From Paraburkholderia antibiotica (GTDB lineage: Bacteria; Pseudomonadota; Gammaproteobacteria; Burkholderiales; Burkholderiaceae): DNA of 64,000 nt. Below are positions 46,864 through 56,315 of the stretch, piece by piece. Where the stretch lies: positions 1 to 64,000 of the forward strand of contig NZ_JABBFZ010000014.1 of assembly GCF_012927125.1 (NCBI RefSeq), given 5' to 3'. Within the stretch, counting starts at the first letter, position 1. Every line of letters begins with the position of its first letter. The notes below the pieces were generated by a model. The model had not been told where the DNA came from and made no database searches. It saw only the letters and a program-made list of their open reading frames with translations. The translations under genes were made by a program, and so were the position numbers.

Positions 46864-47884
46864 GCTGCATTCAGATTCGCTACGCACCGAGGCGTCGGGC
46901 GCCGCCATGCAATCGACCAACACCCCGCCCGCCCGGTCCACCGGCACCGTGCAGAAATGGCGTCATCTGGCGATGCAGCGCGAAGTGATCGTGCTGCTCG
47001 CGATGGTGCTGTTCAACCTGATCTTCACGCCGCACTTCTGGTCGCTGCAAACGTTCAACGTGAACATGACGCAGGTCGTGACGATCGTGATCGTCGGTAT
47101 CGGCATGACGCTGGTGGTGGCGACGGGCGGCATCGATCTGTCGGTGGGCGCGTCGATGGCGATTTCGGGCGCGCTCGCGCCGATGCTGTTCCTGAACATC
47201 CCGGGGCCGCTCGGCATCGTGCTCGCGTTCGTGCTGCCGGTGCTGGCCGCAGCCGCCTGCGGCGTGTTCAACGGCCTGCTCGTCACGCGATTATCCGTGC
47301 AGCCGATCGTCGCGACACTGGTGCTGTTCATCGCCGGACGCGGGATCGCCCAGGTCGTCACCGACGGCAGCCTGCAGGCGTTCAACACGCCGGCCTTCCA
47401 GTGGATCGCGCTCGGCAAGGTCGCGGGCGTGCCGTTCCAGGTGCTGCTGATGCTCGCGCTCGTCGCCGTATTCGTGTGGATCGTGCGCAAGACGCTGTTC
47501 GGCCAGTATCTGCTGATCACCGGCGGCAACGAGAAGGCCGCCTATTTATGCGGCGTGCCGACCGCCGCCGTCAAGCTGATCGCCTACACGCTATGCGCGG
47601 CGCTCGCGGGGCTCGCCGGACTGATTTCGATCTCGGTGAATTCGTCCTCCGATGCGAACGTGGTCGGGCTCGGCGTCGAACTCGATGCGATCGCGGCGGT
47701 CGCCGTCGGCGGCACCGCGCTGACGGGCGGCAAGGCGTATATCGGCGGCACGCTGATCGGCGCGCTGATCATCCAGCTGCTGCGCTACACGCTGCTCGCG
47801 CACGGTATTCCCGACGCGGCGGCGCTGGTCGTGAAGGCCGGCATCATCGTCGCGGCGGTATATGTGCAGCGGCGCTCGCGTTGA
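46853..47884 (+). CDS. ytfT: sugar ABC transporter permease YtfT
   Basis: 343 residues from the ATG at 46,853, with GGAGGG upstream; it overlaps ytfR, so translation is coupled. About ten membrane segments. CUT2 permease motifs: IVGIGMTLVVATGGIDLSVG and AVAVGGTALTGGKAYIGGTL. Forms the channel with YjfF. About 45 residues at the N-terminus are polar and cytoplasmic. Confidence 0.94.
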   Translation: MALKLHSDSLRTEASGAAMQSTNTPPARSTGTVQKWRHLAMQREVIVLLAMVLFNLIFTPHFWSLQTFNVNMTQVVTIVIVGIGMTLVVATGGIDLSVGASMAISGALAPMLFLNIPGPLGIVLAFVLPVLAAAACGVFNGLLVTRLSVQPIVATLVLFIAGRGIAQVVTDGSLQAFNTPAFQWIALGKVAGVPFQVLLMLALVAVFVWIVRKTLFGQYLLITGGNEKAAYLCGVPTAAVKLIAYTLCAALAGLAGLISISVNSSSDANVVGLGVELDAIAAVAVGGTALTGGKAYIGGTLIGALIIQLLRYTLLAHGIPDAAALVVKAGIIVAAVYVQRRSR

Positions 47885-47951
47885 TGCGTTCGCGCTGCCC
47901 ACTCCCGCCGTCCACCCCGCTATCCCGCACGACACCTCAGGACTCGATGCG

Positions 47952-48908
47952 ATGAAAAAGAATCTTCCTATCCTGCTCGCGCTCGCGGCGCTGGTCGTCT
48001 TCGGCCTCGCGCGCTACGAGCACTTCGGCTCGGCGTACAACATCACGTCGTTCTGGCGTTACAACTCGATGTTCGCGCTGATCTCGATCGGCATGGCCTT
48101 CGTGATCATCACCGGCGGCATCGATCTGTCGGTCGGCACGGTCGCCGCGCTCGCCAGCGTGGTCGCCGCGCTGGCGAGCGTCTACGGCGGCTGGGTCGCG
48201 GTGCTGGCCGGCTGCGCGGCCGGGCTCGCGGTCGGCGTGCTGAACGGCATCATCATCACGCGGATGAAAATCCTGCCGTTCATCGTTACGCTCGCGACGA
48301 GCCTCGGCGCGCACGGCGTCGCGCTGCTGCTCGGCAAGAACGACGCGGTCTCGATCGCCGCCGATTCGAACTTCGGCAACTTCGGCCAAGGCGATCTGTT
48401 CGGCCTGCCGATCCCTGGGCTCGTCGCGCTGGTCGCGGCGGTGGCGGGCTGGCTCGCGCTGCGCAGCACGCGCTTCGGGCGGCACTCGCTCGCGATCGGC
48501 GGCAGCGAGGAAGCCGCGCGGCTGATGGGCCTGAACGTCGACCGCACGCTGGTGATGGCCTACGCGGTGAGCGGCCTGCTCGCCGGCATGGCGGGCGTGA
48601 TCCTCGCCGCGCAGTTCGGCGCGGGACAGCCGAACGAAGGCGTCGGCTGGGAGCTGTTCGCGATTTCGGCGGTGGTGCTCGGCGGCACCCTGCTGACGGG
48701 CGGCGAAGGCTCGGTCGCGATGACGATCGCCGGCGTGCTGCTGCTCGGGCTCGTGTTCAATCTGCTGAACTTCGAGAACGGGCTGGGCTTTATCAGCCTG
48801 TCGGCGTACTGGCAGTCGGTGATTCGCGGCGTGTTCCTGCTGCTCGTGATCGTGCTGCAGGCGCGGGTGTTGAAGCAGCGCGGCGCCCGGCGCGCGGCGG
48901 CGGCCTGA
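47952..48908 (+). CDS. yjfF: sugar ABC transporter permease YjfF
   Basis: 318 residues starting MKKNLPILLALAALVVFGLA. About eight to ten membrane segments with the CUT2 motif ISIGMAFVIITGGIDLSVGT and VVLGGTLLTGGEGSV. The second channel subunit, paralogous to YtfT. The order Q-R-T-F is the same as in E. coli. Last gene of the operon; no strong terminator was seen within 150 bases. Confidence 0.94.
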   Translation: MKKNLPILLALAALVVFGLARYEHFGSAYNITSFWRYNSMFALISIGMAFVIITGGIDLSVGTVAALASVVAALASVYGGWVAVLAGCAAGLAVGVLNGIIITRMKILPFIVTLATSLGAHGVALLLGKNDAVSIAADSNFGNFGQGDLFGLPIPGLVALVAAVAGWLALRSTRFGRHSLAIGGSEEAARLMGLNVDRTLVMAYAVSGLLAGMAGVILAAQFGAGQPNEGVGWELFAISAVVLGGTLLTGGEGSVAMTIAGVLLLGLVFNLLNFENGLGFISLSAYWQSVIRGVFLLLVIVLQARVLKQRGARRAAAA

Positions 48909-49124
48909 GCAGGTCGCCCGGGTCGGTCCGGCGTCACCTGATCGACTCAGGTAAATATCCTTGCATAACCGATGGTTGGCGCGATCCTCGTCGCGTCAGC
49001 CTCATATCTGTGTACCGAAGATATCAAAGCAATCCCCTCGCTTCGGATGGACGCGGCGCCACGCCGCTACGTCCATGCCCACGGGGCCTCACCCGTCGTT
49101 GTGCTGCCGCTTATTGGCTTCCGC

Positions 49125-50297
49125 TTATTGGCCGTCCGGACGCAGCGTCCAGACCGTCGCCGAATTCGTGTTGTCGTCTACCGCGGCGAACTGCGGATGG
49201 CGCTTGCTATCGAGGCCGAATGCCAGGCCGAACGCGGAGCCCGGCGCCGCATCGACCGACAGTTGCGCGACGAATTGCCCGTCGACGGTGAACTCGACGA
49301 TTTCGCTCGGTTGTTGCGGGTCGGGATTGACCGCGTCGCCATTGGCCGTCACGAGATGCCCGTTGGATGCGAGCGCCAGCGCAAGCGGACCGTGGAGGTG
49401 CGTGTTGTCCTGATAGATCATCCGGCCGACGCCGCCGCTCTGCTTCGCGCCGGCGGCGCCGTAGATGGCGAACACCGCGTTGTCGCCCGTCGAGGCGACG
49501 TAGAGCACGTCATGCTGCGGGTCGTACGCGAGGCCCGTCGGGCCGACGACGAGCGCCGCCGGATCGGTGCGGTGCACATAGCCCGACGCGATGATGGTCG
49601 AGCTCGGCAGCATCTGCACGCCGTTCTCTCCGATCGCCAGATCGATCCGCGCGACCTTGCCGCTCAACACGTCGGAGACGAAGACTTTGACGAATCGTCC
49701 CCCGTCGATCACGGTCAGGTCCCACGGGCCATCCAGCAGGTTGGCATCCTTCAGCTCCCGGACCAGCCCGCCCTGCGGATTGAGGATCAGCAGCGATCCC
49801 GGCGCGACCACGTTCTTGCCGTCCGGGGCCGGCACGTTGCCCACCAGCACGAAGCCGCTTCTGAGGACGGCAAGCGCCGTCGTGAGGCCGAGATTGTGCC
49901 CTTGGAAGAACGTCACCGGATTGCTATTGGAGACGAGCTTGACGATGGTCGTACCGGTTCCCTGCAGATTCGACTTGGCATTGAAATTCGACACCACCAC
50001 GTCGCCCGGTTTGAGCGTGCTCCAGGACGGCACGCCGGCCGGCACGAAGGCAATGCCGTACGGATTGAGATCGCCGTTGGTCGGCACGGTCGACGAGGTC
50101 ACCGCCTGCGGCGGCAGAATCGCCTCCTGCGCCTCGGCCCAGGCCGTCCCCAGCGATAAAGCCAGCACACCGGCTGCACACGCCGCATAACGCACGGAGC
50201 GCGCGAAGCACACGGTGCGTGCCCCTTTCGTCCTATGCGCCGGCCCATCGAAACCGACGTATGAACGGGATACAGACATCGAACGAGAAGCTTCCAT
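49125..50297 (-). CDS. exported beta-propeller (NHL-like) protein, function unknown
   Basis: 390 residues; GAGGTGTCAA precedes the ATG. A 30-residue basic start is followed by a hydrophobic signal segment, with cleavage near AEAQEA. The rest has repeating blades such as PYGIAFVPAG, GPTGLAYDPQHDVLYVAST and GPLALALASNGHLVTANGD, the pattern of NHL/SMP-30-like six-bladed propellers. No catalytic metal site could be assigned. Likely periplasmic or secreted, binding role. It stands alone and faces the yjfF end (convergent, about 215 bases). Confidence 0.85.
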   Translation of the reverse strand: MEASRSMSVSRSYVGFDGPAHRTKGARTVCFARSVRYAACAAGVLALSLGTAWAEAQEAILPPQAVTSSTVPTNGDLNPYGIAFVPAGVPSWSTLKPGDVVVSNFNAKSNLQGTGTTIVKLVSNSNPVTFFQGHNLGLTTALAVLRSGFVLVGNVPAPDGKNVVAPGSLLILNPQGGLVRELKDANLLDGPWDLTVIDGGRFVKVFVSDVLSGKVARIDLAIGENGVQMLPSSTIIASGYVHRTDPAALVVGPTGLAYDPQHDVLYVASTGDNAVFAIYGAAGAKQSGGVGRMIYQDNTHLHGPLALALASNGHLVTANGDAVNPDPQQPSEIVEFTVDGQFVAQLSVDAAPGSAFGLAFGLDSKRHPQFAAVDDNTNSATVWTLRPDGQ

Positions 50298-50858
50298 TTG
50301 ACACCTCCTACTCGCACGGACGGCACCAGCCGCCAGGACGCATCGCGCGACGCCACGACGCTATGTGGCGTCGCGCGATTCGCGTCATGCGTAAACGCAG
50401 CGGCGCCGTGCGTATTCCCGCGAAAACCCCGCGCCATCGAGCGATTTCGCGCCATTTGCCAGTTTTATCAGCAGGGTCAATGCTGCAGCGCACGTCGCGT
50501 TTCGGTATGATCCTGAAGTCGTTGTCTGCGCGGCGCCGCTTTCGCGCCCGCCGGACAGCCCGAGTGAGCCAGAACGGCAGCCGCCCTGCGCGGCATTCGC
50601 CGAATCGCCGTACCCCGCTGAAGCACGGCCGCACTCACGCCAACGTACTTTGCGGCGCCAGAAACCGGCGCCCACGCTTCCTGGTCCGGCAACCCGCTTC
50701 ACCACGCTCGACCGCCGCGCCGAGGCCCCGCAACCGCGGGCACGGTAAAATGGCGGATTACGCGTGACTCCCGACCACGGGTCAGCGCAGCATCGCCCTT
50801 GCCGTGCCGGCCGGCTCAGACGACTGGCCGCCTTTGTTTTCGCACTATCCAAGAAGCC
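50298..50858. other. divergent gap with a strong hairpin, no gene
   Basis: About 560 bases between the propeller gene and the ferredoxin reductase gene. Contains the perfect 15-bp inverted repeat at 50,342-50,379. Frames on both strands here lack conserved features and good starts; none is called. Confidence 0.5.
50342..50379. repeat. perfect 15-bp inverted repeat (hairpin) upstream of the propeller gene
   Basis: ATCGCGCGACGCCAC and GTGGCGTCGCGCGAT are exact reverse complements around an 8-base loop. It starts 45 bases before the propeller ATG on the minus strand, so it would be in the 5' leader or the promoter. There is no U-tract, so it is not an ordinary terminator. Confidence 0.8.
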
Positions 50859-51629
50859 ATGAGCAACCTGAATTCACAAACCGTCCTGAGCGTCCATCAC
50901 TGGACCGATACGCTTTTCAGCTTTACCTGCACACGCGACCCGGGTTTCCGCTTCGAAAACGGCCAGTTCACGATGGTCGGGCTGCAGGTCGACGGCAAGC
51001 CGCTGATCCGCGCCTACAGCCTCGCGAGTGCGAACTACGAAGAACATCTCGAATTCCTGAGCATCAAGGTTCAGGACGGCCCGCTCACGTCGCGCCTGCA
51101 GCATCTGAAGGTTGGCGACGAAGTGCTGATCGGCAAGAAGCCGGTCGGCACGCTGGTCGCCGACAACCTGCTGCCGGGCAAGACGCTGTGGCTGCTGTCC
51201 ACCGGCACGGGCCTCGCGCCGTTCATGTCGATCATTAAAGATCCGGACATCTACGACCGCTACGAGCGCGTGGTGCTGACCCATACCTGCCGCTTCGTCG
51301 ACGAACTCGCGTACAAGGAATACATCACCGACCATCTGCCGGCGCACGAGCACCTCGGCGAACTGGTGCAGGAAAAGCTGCTGTACTACCCGACCGTCAC
51401 GCGTGAAGCGTTCCAGAACCGCGGCCGCATCACCGAGCTGATCGAAACCGAAAAGCTGTTCGCCGACCTCGGCGTGCCGGGCTTCTCGCTCGAAAACGAC
51501 CGCATCATGCTGTGCGGCAGCCCGCACATGCTGCGCGACACGCGCAAGCTGCTCGACGATCTCGGCTTCAAGGAAGGCAGCAACAACGACCCGGGTCACT
51601 ACGTGGTCGAAAAGGCCTTCGTCGGCTAA
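50859..51629 (+). CDS. fpr: ferredoxin/flavodoxin-NADP+ reductase
   Basis: 256 residues from the ATG at 50,859 (MSNLNSQTVL). FAD domain with RAYSLASANYEE (RxYS) and NADP domain with LLSTGTGLAPFMSI; it ends VVEKAFVG, the typical Fpr terminus for this group. It passes electrons between NADPH and ferredoxin or flavodoxin, supporting Fe-S assembly and oxidative-stress defence. Monocistronic with a clear terminator. Confidence 0.95.
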   Translation: MSNLNSQTVLSVHHWTDTLFSFTCTRDPGFRFENGQFTMVGLQVDGKPLIRAYSLASANYEEHLEFLSIKVQDGPLTSRLQHLKVGDEVLIGKKPVGTLVADNLLPGKTLWLLSTGTGLAPFMSIIKDPDIYDRYERVVLTHTCRFVDELAYKEYITDHLPAHEHLGELVQEKLLYYPTVTREAFQNRGRITELIETEKLFADLGVPGFSLENDRIMLCGSPHMLRDTRKLLDDLGFKEGSNNDPGHYVVEKAFVG

Positions 51630-51671
51630 GCGATACCCCCGTTTTTGCGGCCCGCGCGCCGCGAATTCACG

Positions 51672-51697
51672 AAAAGGAGCCTACGGGCTCCTTTTTT
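51672..51697 (+). terminator. terminator after fpr
   Basis: Stem AAAAGGAGCC / GGCTCCTTTT with a 4-base loop and six T. Confidence 0.93.
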
Positions 51698-52052
51698 GTT
51701 GCCCGTTACAATTTGCCGTCATCCGCCTAACATTTGATGTCGGTATTCTTCTGACACCAGGTTATGCAAAAGACATCAAGTGACAGGTGAGGACTCAGCG
51801 CTAACCCTTGGTACGACTGCATTTTTTATTTTTTTGAGATATCATCGCGCCGCCAGTTCGGACGAATTCATCACGCCTGTCGTACGTCCGAGTTGTTACT
51901 GAATGTAAATTTCGTTACTTTGAGCCATAGTGTTTCATCCGTCACGCGCTATGTGTGACGAACGCCTGGACTCGATAGCGCCGGGATTCGCGTTTTCCGC
52001 GCCGCACGTGCGCACCCGCTTCGCCGTCCACCGCTTCCTGAGAGGGACATTC
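51698..52052. other. promoter region of the two-component operon
   Basis: About 355 bases, AT-rich around 51,800-51,850 and 51,900-51,930. No coding frame before the kinase start apart from its own upstream extension. Probably carries the kinase-regulator promoter. Confidence 0.45.
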
Positions 52053-52946
52053 ATGGATACGTCGACTGCCGTCCCATTCAACGCTCTGCTGACATCGTCA
52101 GCGGCACGTGATGGCGTCGACGCGCCGTCGCGGGCCATCGAGCGTGAACTCGCGCAATTACGGGCGCGGGTACGCGAGCTGTCGGCCGAACTCGTCGACG
52201 CGCAGGAGAGCGTGCGCCGCCACGTCGCGCGCGAGTTGCACGACGGCGTCGGCGCCGAGCTGACCGCGACGCGCTTTGCGCTCGCCGGCATCGAAACCTG
52301 GCTGCCTGCCGACGCGCCGTCGCAATGCACGGCCGCGCTGGCGGTCGTCAGCCGTTCGCTCGACGCGGTGTGCGCGGCCAACCGCGAGGCCGTCGCGCAA
52401 CTGCACGCGCCGTCGTTCGAGATGGGTGTCGCGGCGGCGCTGCGGCACTGGAGCCGCGACTTCGCAGCGCGCACCGGTTTGCACACCTCGTTCGGCTGCA
52501 GCGACGACGCGCGGCTCGCGCGTCTATCCGCCGACGCGGCGCTCGCGGTGTTCCGCGTCGCGCAGGAAGCGCTGAACAATGTCGCGAAGCACGCGCGTGC
52601 GAGCTGCGTCGACGTCCGCATCGAAGCCGGCACGCGTCATCTGAAGCTGTTCGTCAGCGACGATGGCATCGGCATGCCGCGCGGCGGTCACAAAAAAAAC
52701 CGTAGTCAGCACGGCGGCCATTTCGGCCTCGCCGGCATGCAGGCGCGCTGCGTCGCGTTCGACGGCACGCTGCGCGTGAGCGCTCGGCGCGCCAGCGTGA
52801 ACCGTGCCGTCGAAGCCAACGATGCCACCGCTTCAGCCTCCGGCACGTCCCCACGCGGCACGCTGATCCAGGCCCGCTTCGGCTGGGACGCGCTGCTCGC
52901 CCCCGTCTCCACGGTTCGCGCCAGCCGGCGCGCGCTGCAATCGTGA
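52053..52946 (+). CDS. sensor histidine kinase, NarX/UhpB type (HisKA_3), soluble
   Basis: 297 residues from the ATG at 52,053, preceded by GAGAGGG; 41 upstream in-frame codons are possible but lack a signal. H-box RRHVARELHDGVGAELTATR carries the phosphorylated His, then the HATPase_c N-box EALNNVAKHA and G-box DDGIGMP, later GLAGMQARC. No membrane segment and only about 30 residues before a short coiled coil, so it must sense a cytoplasmic signal or a partner. The C-terminus is Ala/Ser-rich. The response regulator starts 11 bases downstream. Confidence 0.9.
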   Translation: MDTSTAVPFNALLTSSAARDGVDAPSRAIERELAQLRARVRELSAELVDAQESVRRHVARELHDGVGAELTATRFALAGIETWLPADAPSQCTAALAVVSRSLDAVCAANREAVAQLHAPSFEMGVAAALRHWSRDFAARTGLHTSFGCSDDARLARLSADAALAVFRVAQEALNNVAKHARASCVDVRIEAGTRHLKLFVSDDGIGMPRGGHKKNRSQHGGHFGLAGMQARCVAFDGTLRVSARRASVNRAVEANDATASASGTSPRGTLIQARFGWDALLAPVSTVRASRRALQS

Positions 52947-52956
52947 GCTCGCGACC

Positions 52957-53613
52957 ATGAGCCTGCGCATCCTGATCGTCGAAGATCACGCGGTGGTCCG
53001 CCAGGGCGTGCGCCAGTTGCTGCTCGATCGCGGCATCGCGCGCGAGGTCGCCGAGGCGCAAAACGGCAGCGAAGCGTTCGATGCGGTCGGCCAGCACAGC
53101 TTCGACGTCGTGCTGCTCGACATCTCGCTGCCAGACATGAACGGCGTCGAAGTGCTGAAACGCTTGAAACGCAAGGCGCCGCGCGTGGCGGTGCTGATGT
53201 TCTCGATGTATCGCGAGGACCAGTACGCGGTGCGCGCGCTGAAGGCCGGCGCGTCCGGCTATCTGTCGAAAACCGTCGACGCCGCGCAGATGATCGGCGC
53301 AATCCAGCAGGTCGCGGCGGGCCGCAAATACGTGAGCCCCGAGATGGCCGAGGCGCTCGCCGACTACGTGTCGTTCGACGGCGAGCAGTTGCCGCACGAA
53401 AAGCTCTCCGATCGCGAATACCAAACGCTGTGCATGCTCGCGTCGGGCAAGCGGCTCACCGACATCGCGACTACGCTGTCGCTGTCGGTGAAGACGGTCA
53501 GCGTGTACCGCACGCGCCTGCTCGAAAAGATGAAGCTGCGCAACAACGCCGAGCTTACGTTCTACGTGATAAGCAACCGCCTGGTCGACCTGAATCCCGC
53601 GATGGCCGGCTGA
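52957..53613 (+). CDS. response regulator, NarL/FixJ (LuxR) family
   Basis: 218 residues. Receiver domain: acidic pair EDH near residue 9, phospho-acceptor Asp in VVLLDISLPDMNG, Lys in YLSKTVD. LuxR-type helix-turn-helix at about 150-205: LSDREYQTLCMLASGKRLTD and LSVKTVSVYRTRLLEKM. Cognate partner of the kinase just upstream (11-base gap). Its targets are unknown. It has kept all residues needed for activation. Confidence 0.95.
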   Translation: MSLRILIVEDHAVVRQGVRQLLLDRGIAREVAEAQNGSEAFDAVGQHSFDVVLLDISLPDMNGVEVLKRLKRKAPRVAVLMFSMYREDQYAVRALKAGASGYLSKTVDAAQMIGAIQQVAAGRKYVSPEMAEALADYVSFDGEQLPHEKLSDREYQTLCMLASGKRLTDIATTLSLSVKTVSVYRTRLLEKMKLRNNAELTFYVISNRLVDLNPAMAG

Positions 53614-53949
53614 GCGCGTTTGCGCCGTGTGCAGTGCGCCGCGCGCCGCCGTCGCTGTCGCCCGCGCAAGCGGCGATTCGCCGCAAAACGCCCACCGTGG
53701 CGTCGCCATCACGGGAGAGATTCCTCCCCATTAATTGCTTATCTCGTAAAAGCTTTGCCGCCGCTCCGCCTCCGGCACACCAGGACCAACCCTGAACTTC
53801 CCTCCTGACGGGAGTTTCCGCCCGTCGTCCGAGACTGAAAAACGACGCTGCCGGCCAGCCCCGGCGTACGCATCCGCTAGAATTGCGGGTTTTCCCGACA
53901 TCCCGACATTCGGCGCGCAACACGCGTGCACTACTGGAGACCCACGCCA
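53614..53949. other. gap before the amino acid permease
   Basis: About 340 bases. No coding frame; no clear terminator for the two-component operon. The permease promoter is probably in the AT-richer stretch near 53,730-53,760. Confidence 0.4.
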
Positions 53950-55341
53950 ATGTCCCTGTTTCGCAAAAAGAGCGTCGAGCATCTGCTCGCGACCAGCGCT
54001 CAGACCGCCGGCCTGAAAAAGGCCCTCGGCGGCCTGGACCTGACCTTCCTCGGCGTCGGCGCCATCATCGGCACCGGCATCTTCGTGCTGACCGGCACGG
54101 GCGCCGTGCAAGCCGGCCCCGCGCTGATGATCTCGTTCGTGATCGCGGCGATCGCCTGCGGCTTCGCTGCCCTCGCCTACGCGGAATTCGCGTCGACGAT
54201 CCCGGTCGCCGGCTCGATCTACACGTACTCCTATGCGACGCTCGGCGAGCTGGCCGCGTGGATCATCGGCTGGGACCTGATGCTTGAGTACGGGCTCGCG
54301 ACCTCGGCGGTGTCGGTCGGCTGGTCGGGTTATCTGCAGTCGCTGCTGTCGGGCTTCGGCGTATCGCTGCCGACGGCGCTGACGGCCGCGCCCGGCGCGA
54401 TCCCCGGCGTGCACACGCTGTTCAATCTGCCCGCGTTCCTCGTGATGATGGCGATCACCACGCTGCTGTCCGTCGGCATCCGCGAATCCGCGCGGATCAA
54501 CAACATCATGGTCGCGATCAAGGTGACTGTGGTGCTGCTGGTGATCGTGGTCGGCGTGTTCCACGTGACCCCGGCCAACTGGCATCCGTTCATGCCGAAC
54601 GGCTGGAGCGGCGTGTTCGGCGCGGCCGCGGTGATGTTCTTCGCGTTCATCGGCTTCGACGCGGTGTCGTCGGCGGCCGAGGAAGTGAAGAATCCGAAGC
54701 GCGATCTGCCGGTCGGCATCATCGCGTCGCTCGGCGTGTGCGCGGTGCTGTACGTCGCGGTCGCGGCGGTCGTCACCGGCATCGTGCCGTCGGAGAAGTT
54801 CGTCGGCATCTCGCACCCGGTGTCGTACGCGCTGCAACTGGCGGGGCAGAACTGGGTCGCGGGCTTCATCGATCTCGGCGCGGTACTCGGCATGCTGACC
54901 GTGATTCTGGTGATGGCCTACGGCCAGACGCGCGTGATCTTCGCGATGTCGCGCGACGGCCTGCTGCCGGCCAAGCTGTCGAAAGTGCATCCGCGTTTCT
55001 CGACGCCGTTCTTCACGACGTGGCTGGTCGGCATTTTCTTCGGGCTGATCGGCGCGCTGGTGCCGCTCAATGTGTTGGCTGAACTGATCAATATCGGCAC
55101 GCTCGCCGCGTTCTCGATGGTGTCGATCGCGGTGCTGGTGCTGCGCAAGACGCACCCGGACCTGCCGCGCGCGTTCCGCTGCCCGGGCGTGCCGGTCGTG
55201 CCGGTGCTGGCCGTCGCATCGTGCCTGTTCCTGATGCTCAATCTGAAGGGCGTCACGTGGGGCGCGTTCGGCATCTGGCTGGCGATCGGCATGCTGGTCT
55301 ATTTCGGCTACTCGCGCCGTCATTCGAAACTGGCGAAGTAA
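53950..55341 (+). CDS. APC-superfamily amino acid permease (cationic amino acid transporter type)
   Basis: 463 residues from the ATG at 53,950, with TGGAGA upstream. About twelve membrane segments. APC motif GVGAIIGTGIFVLTGTGA in TM1, AALAYAEFASTIPVAGSIYT in TM3 and FFAFIGFDAVSSAAEEVKNP in TM6, the pattern of the YfnA/CAT group. Probably an amino acid:proton symporter; the substrate cannot be read from sequence. Monocistronic, followed by a strong hairpin terminator. Confidence 0.93.
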   Translation: MSLFRKKSVEHLLATSAQTAGLKKALGGLDLTFLGVGAIIGTGIFVLTGTGAVQAGPALMISFVIAAIACGFAALAYAEFASTIPVAGSIYTYSYATLGELAAWIIGWDLMLEYGLATSAVSVGWSGYLQSLLSGFGVSLPTALTAAPGAIPGVHTLFNLPAFLVMMAITTLLSVGIRESARINNIMVAIKVTVVLLVIVVGVFHVTPANWHPFMPNGWSGVFGAAAVMFFAFIGFDAVSSAAEEVKNPKRDLPVGIIASLGVCAVLYVAVAAVVTGIVPSEKFVGISHPVSYALQLAGQNWVAGFIDLGAVLGMLTVILVMAYGQTRVIFAMSRDGLLPAKLSKVHPRFSTPFFTTWLVGIFFGLIGALVPLNVLAELINIGTLAAFSMVSIAVLVLRKTHPDLPRAFRCPGVPVVPVLAVASCLFLMLNLKGVTWGAFGIWLAIGMLVYFGYSRRHSKLAK

Positions 55342-55435
55342 GTCCGAAGTAAGTCTCTACGCTGGCGAGGCCGCGTTCAAGCGCTCGACGTGCTCGACGT
55401 GCGCGGCCCGAACCCCGGCCTTTCCGCTGATCTAT

Positions 55436-55479
55436 CGTTGCGCCCCGTCATGTACCGCATGACGGGGCGCAACGCTTTT
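55436..55479 (+). terminator. strong terminator (17-bp perfect stem) after the permease
   Basis: CGTTGCGCCCCGTCATG and CATGACGGGGCGCAACG pair perfectly around loop TACCG, then CTTTT. It separates the permease from the cox operon. Confidence 0.9.
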
Positions 55480-55759
55480 GGGCACCCGGTTCGTCGGATC
55501 TCACGCGCTGCTGCGTGCGCCCGCGCGCACCGAACACACTTCCCCTCATAGCGCGCTCGCGCGATTTGTGCTTTACTTTTCGGCAGACCTATAACACCCG
55601 CAGCACCCGCATCGGACCTCGCGAATCGCAATCAGCACGCAGTCGAAGCACAGCAGGGGCAATAAAAAACACAGGTCCGGTCTCACCCACAGCAGCGACC
55701 TTGCATGGGACGCAGTCAGCGCCAAGGCGCTCATTGCGGCCAACAAAGGAGACAGCTTC
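55480..55759. other. upstream region of the cox operon
   Basis: About 280 bases between the terminator and coxS, the likely place of the cox promoter. No coding frame. No recognised operator. Confidence 0.45.
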
Positions 55760-56305
55760 ATGACGATCAGCATCAGTCTGACGGTCAATGGCGCCCCCGT
55801 AAGCGCCTCGATCGATCCCGGCACCCTGCTAGTCCAGTTCCTGCGTGACCAACTCCGACTGACCGGCACGCACATCGGCTGCGATACGGCCCAATGCGGC
55901 GCCTGCACCGTGCATCTGAACGGCCGCGCGATCAAGTCCTGCAACATCCTCGCGGCGCAAGCGGACGGCGCGCAAGTCACCACCATCGAAGGACTCGCGC
56001 ACAACGGCACGCTGCATCCCATGCAGGCCGCGTTCAAGCACTGCCATGGTCTGCAATGCGGCTTCTGTACGCCGGGCATGGTGATGAGCGCGGTGTCGCT
56101 GGTGCAGCGTCAACCCGACCTCACCGGCGACGACGTGCGCGCACAACTCGACGGCAATCTGTGCCGCTGTACGGGCTATCACAACATCGTCAAGGCCGTG
56201 CTCGAAGGCGCCGAAGGGATGAAGTCGTGCGGCGCGAATGCGGGCACGAATGCCGGCATCAACGCAGGCTCACATGCAGGCGCGGCCACCGCGCCCGCCG
56301 CCTGA
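55760..56305 (+). CDS. coxS: molybdenum hydroxylase small subunit, 2x[2Fe-2S] (CoxS-type)
   Basis: 181 residues. First cluster: [16 protein letters not shown] with the upstream Cys. Second cluster: [11 protein letters not shown] and [12 protein letters not shown], which also links to the molybdenum cofactor. The small subunit transfers electrons from Mo to FAD. The last 25 residues are an Ala/Gly/Asn repeat tail ([15 protein letters not shown]) absent from most CoxS proteins. First gene of a seven-gene operon; coxL follows after 10 bases. Confidence 0.95.
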   Translation: MTISISLTVNGAPVSASIDPGTLLVQFLRDQLRLTGTHIGCDTAQCGACTVHLNGRAIKSCNILAAQADGAQVTTIEGLAHNGTLHPMQAAFKHCHGLQCGFCTPGMVMSAVSLVQRQPDLTGDDVRAQLDGNLCRCTGYHNIVKAVLEGAEGMKSCGANAGTNAGINAGSHAGAATAPAA

Positions 56306-56315
56306 GGAGCCGACG

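Noticed and set aside
50385-50852. 155-codon minus-strand frame before fpr
   Set aside because: Arg/Gly-rich with no motif or start signal; looks like a G+C-driven open frame.
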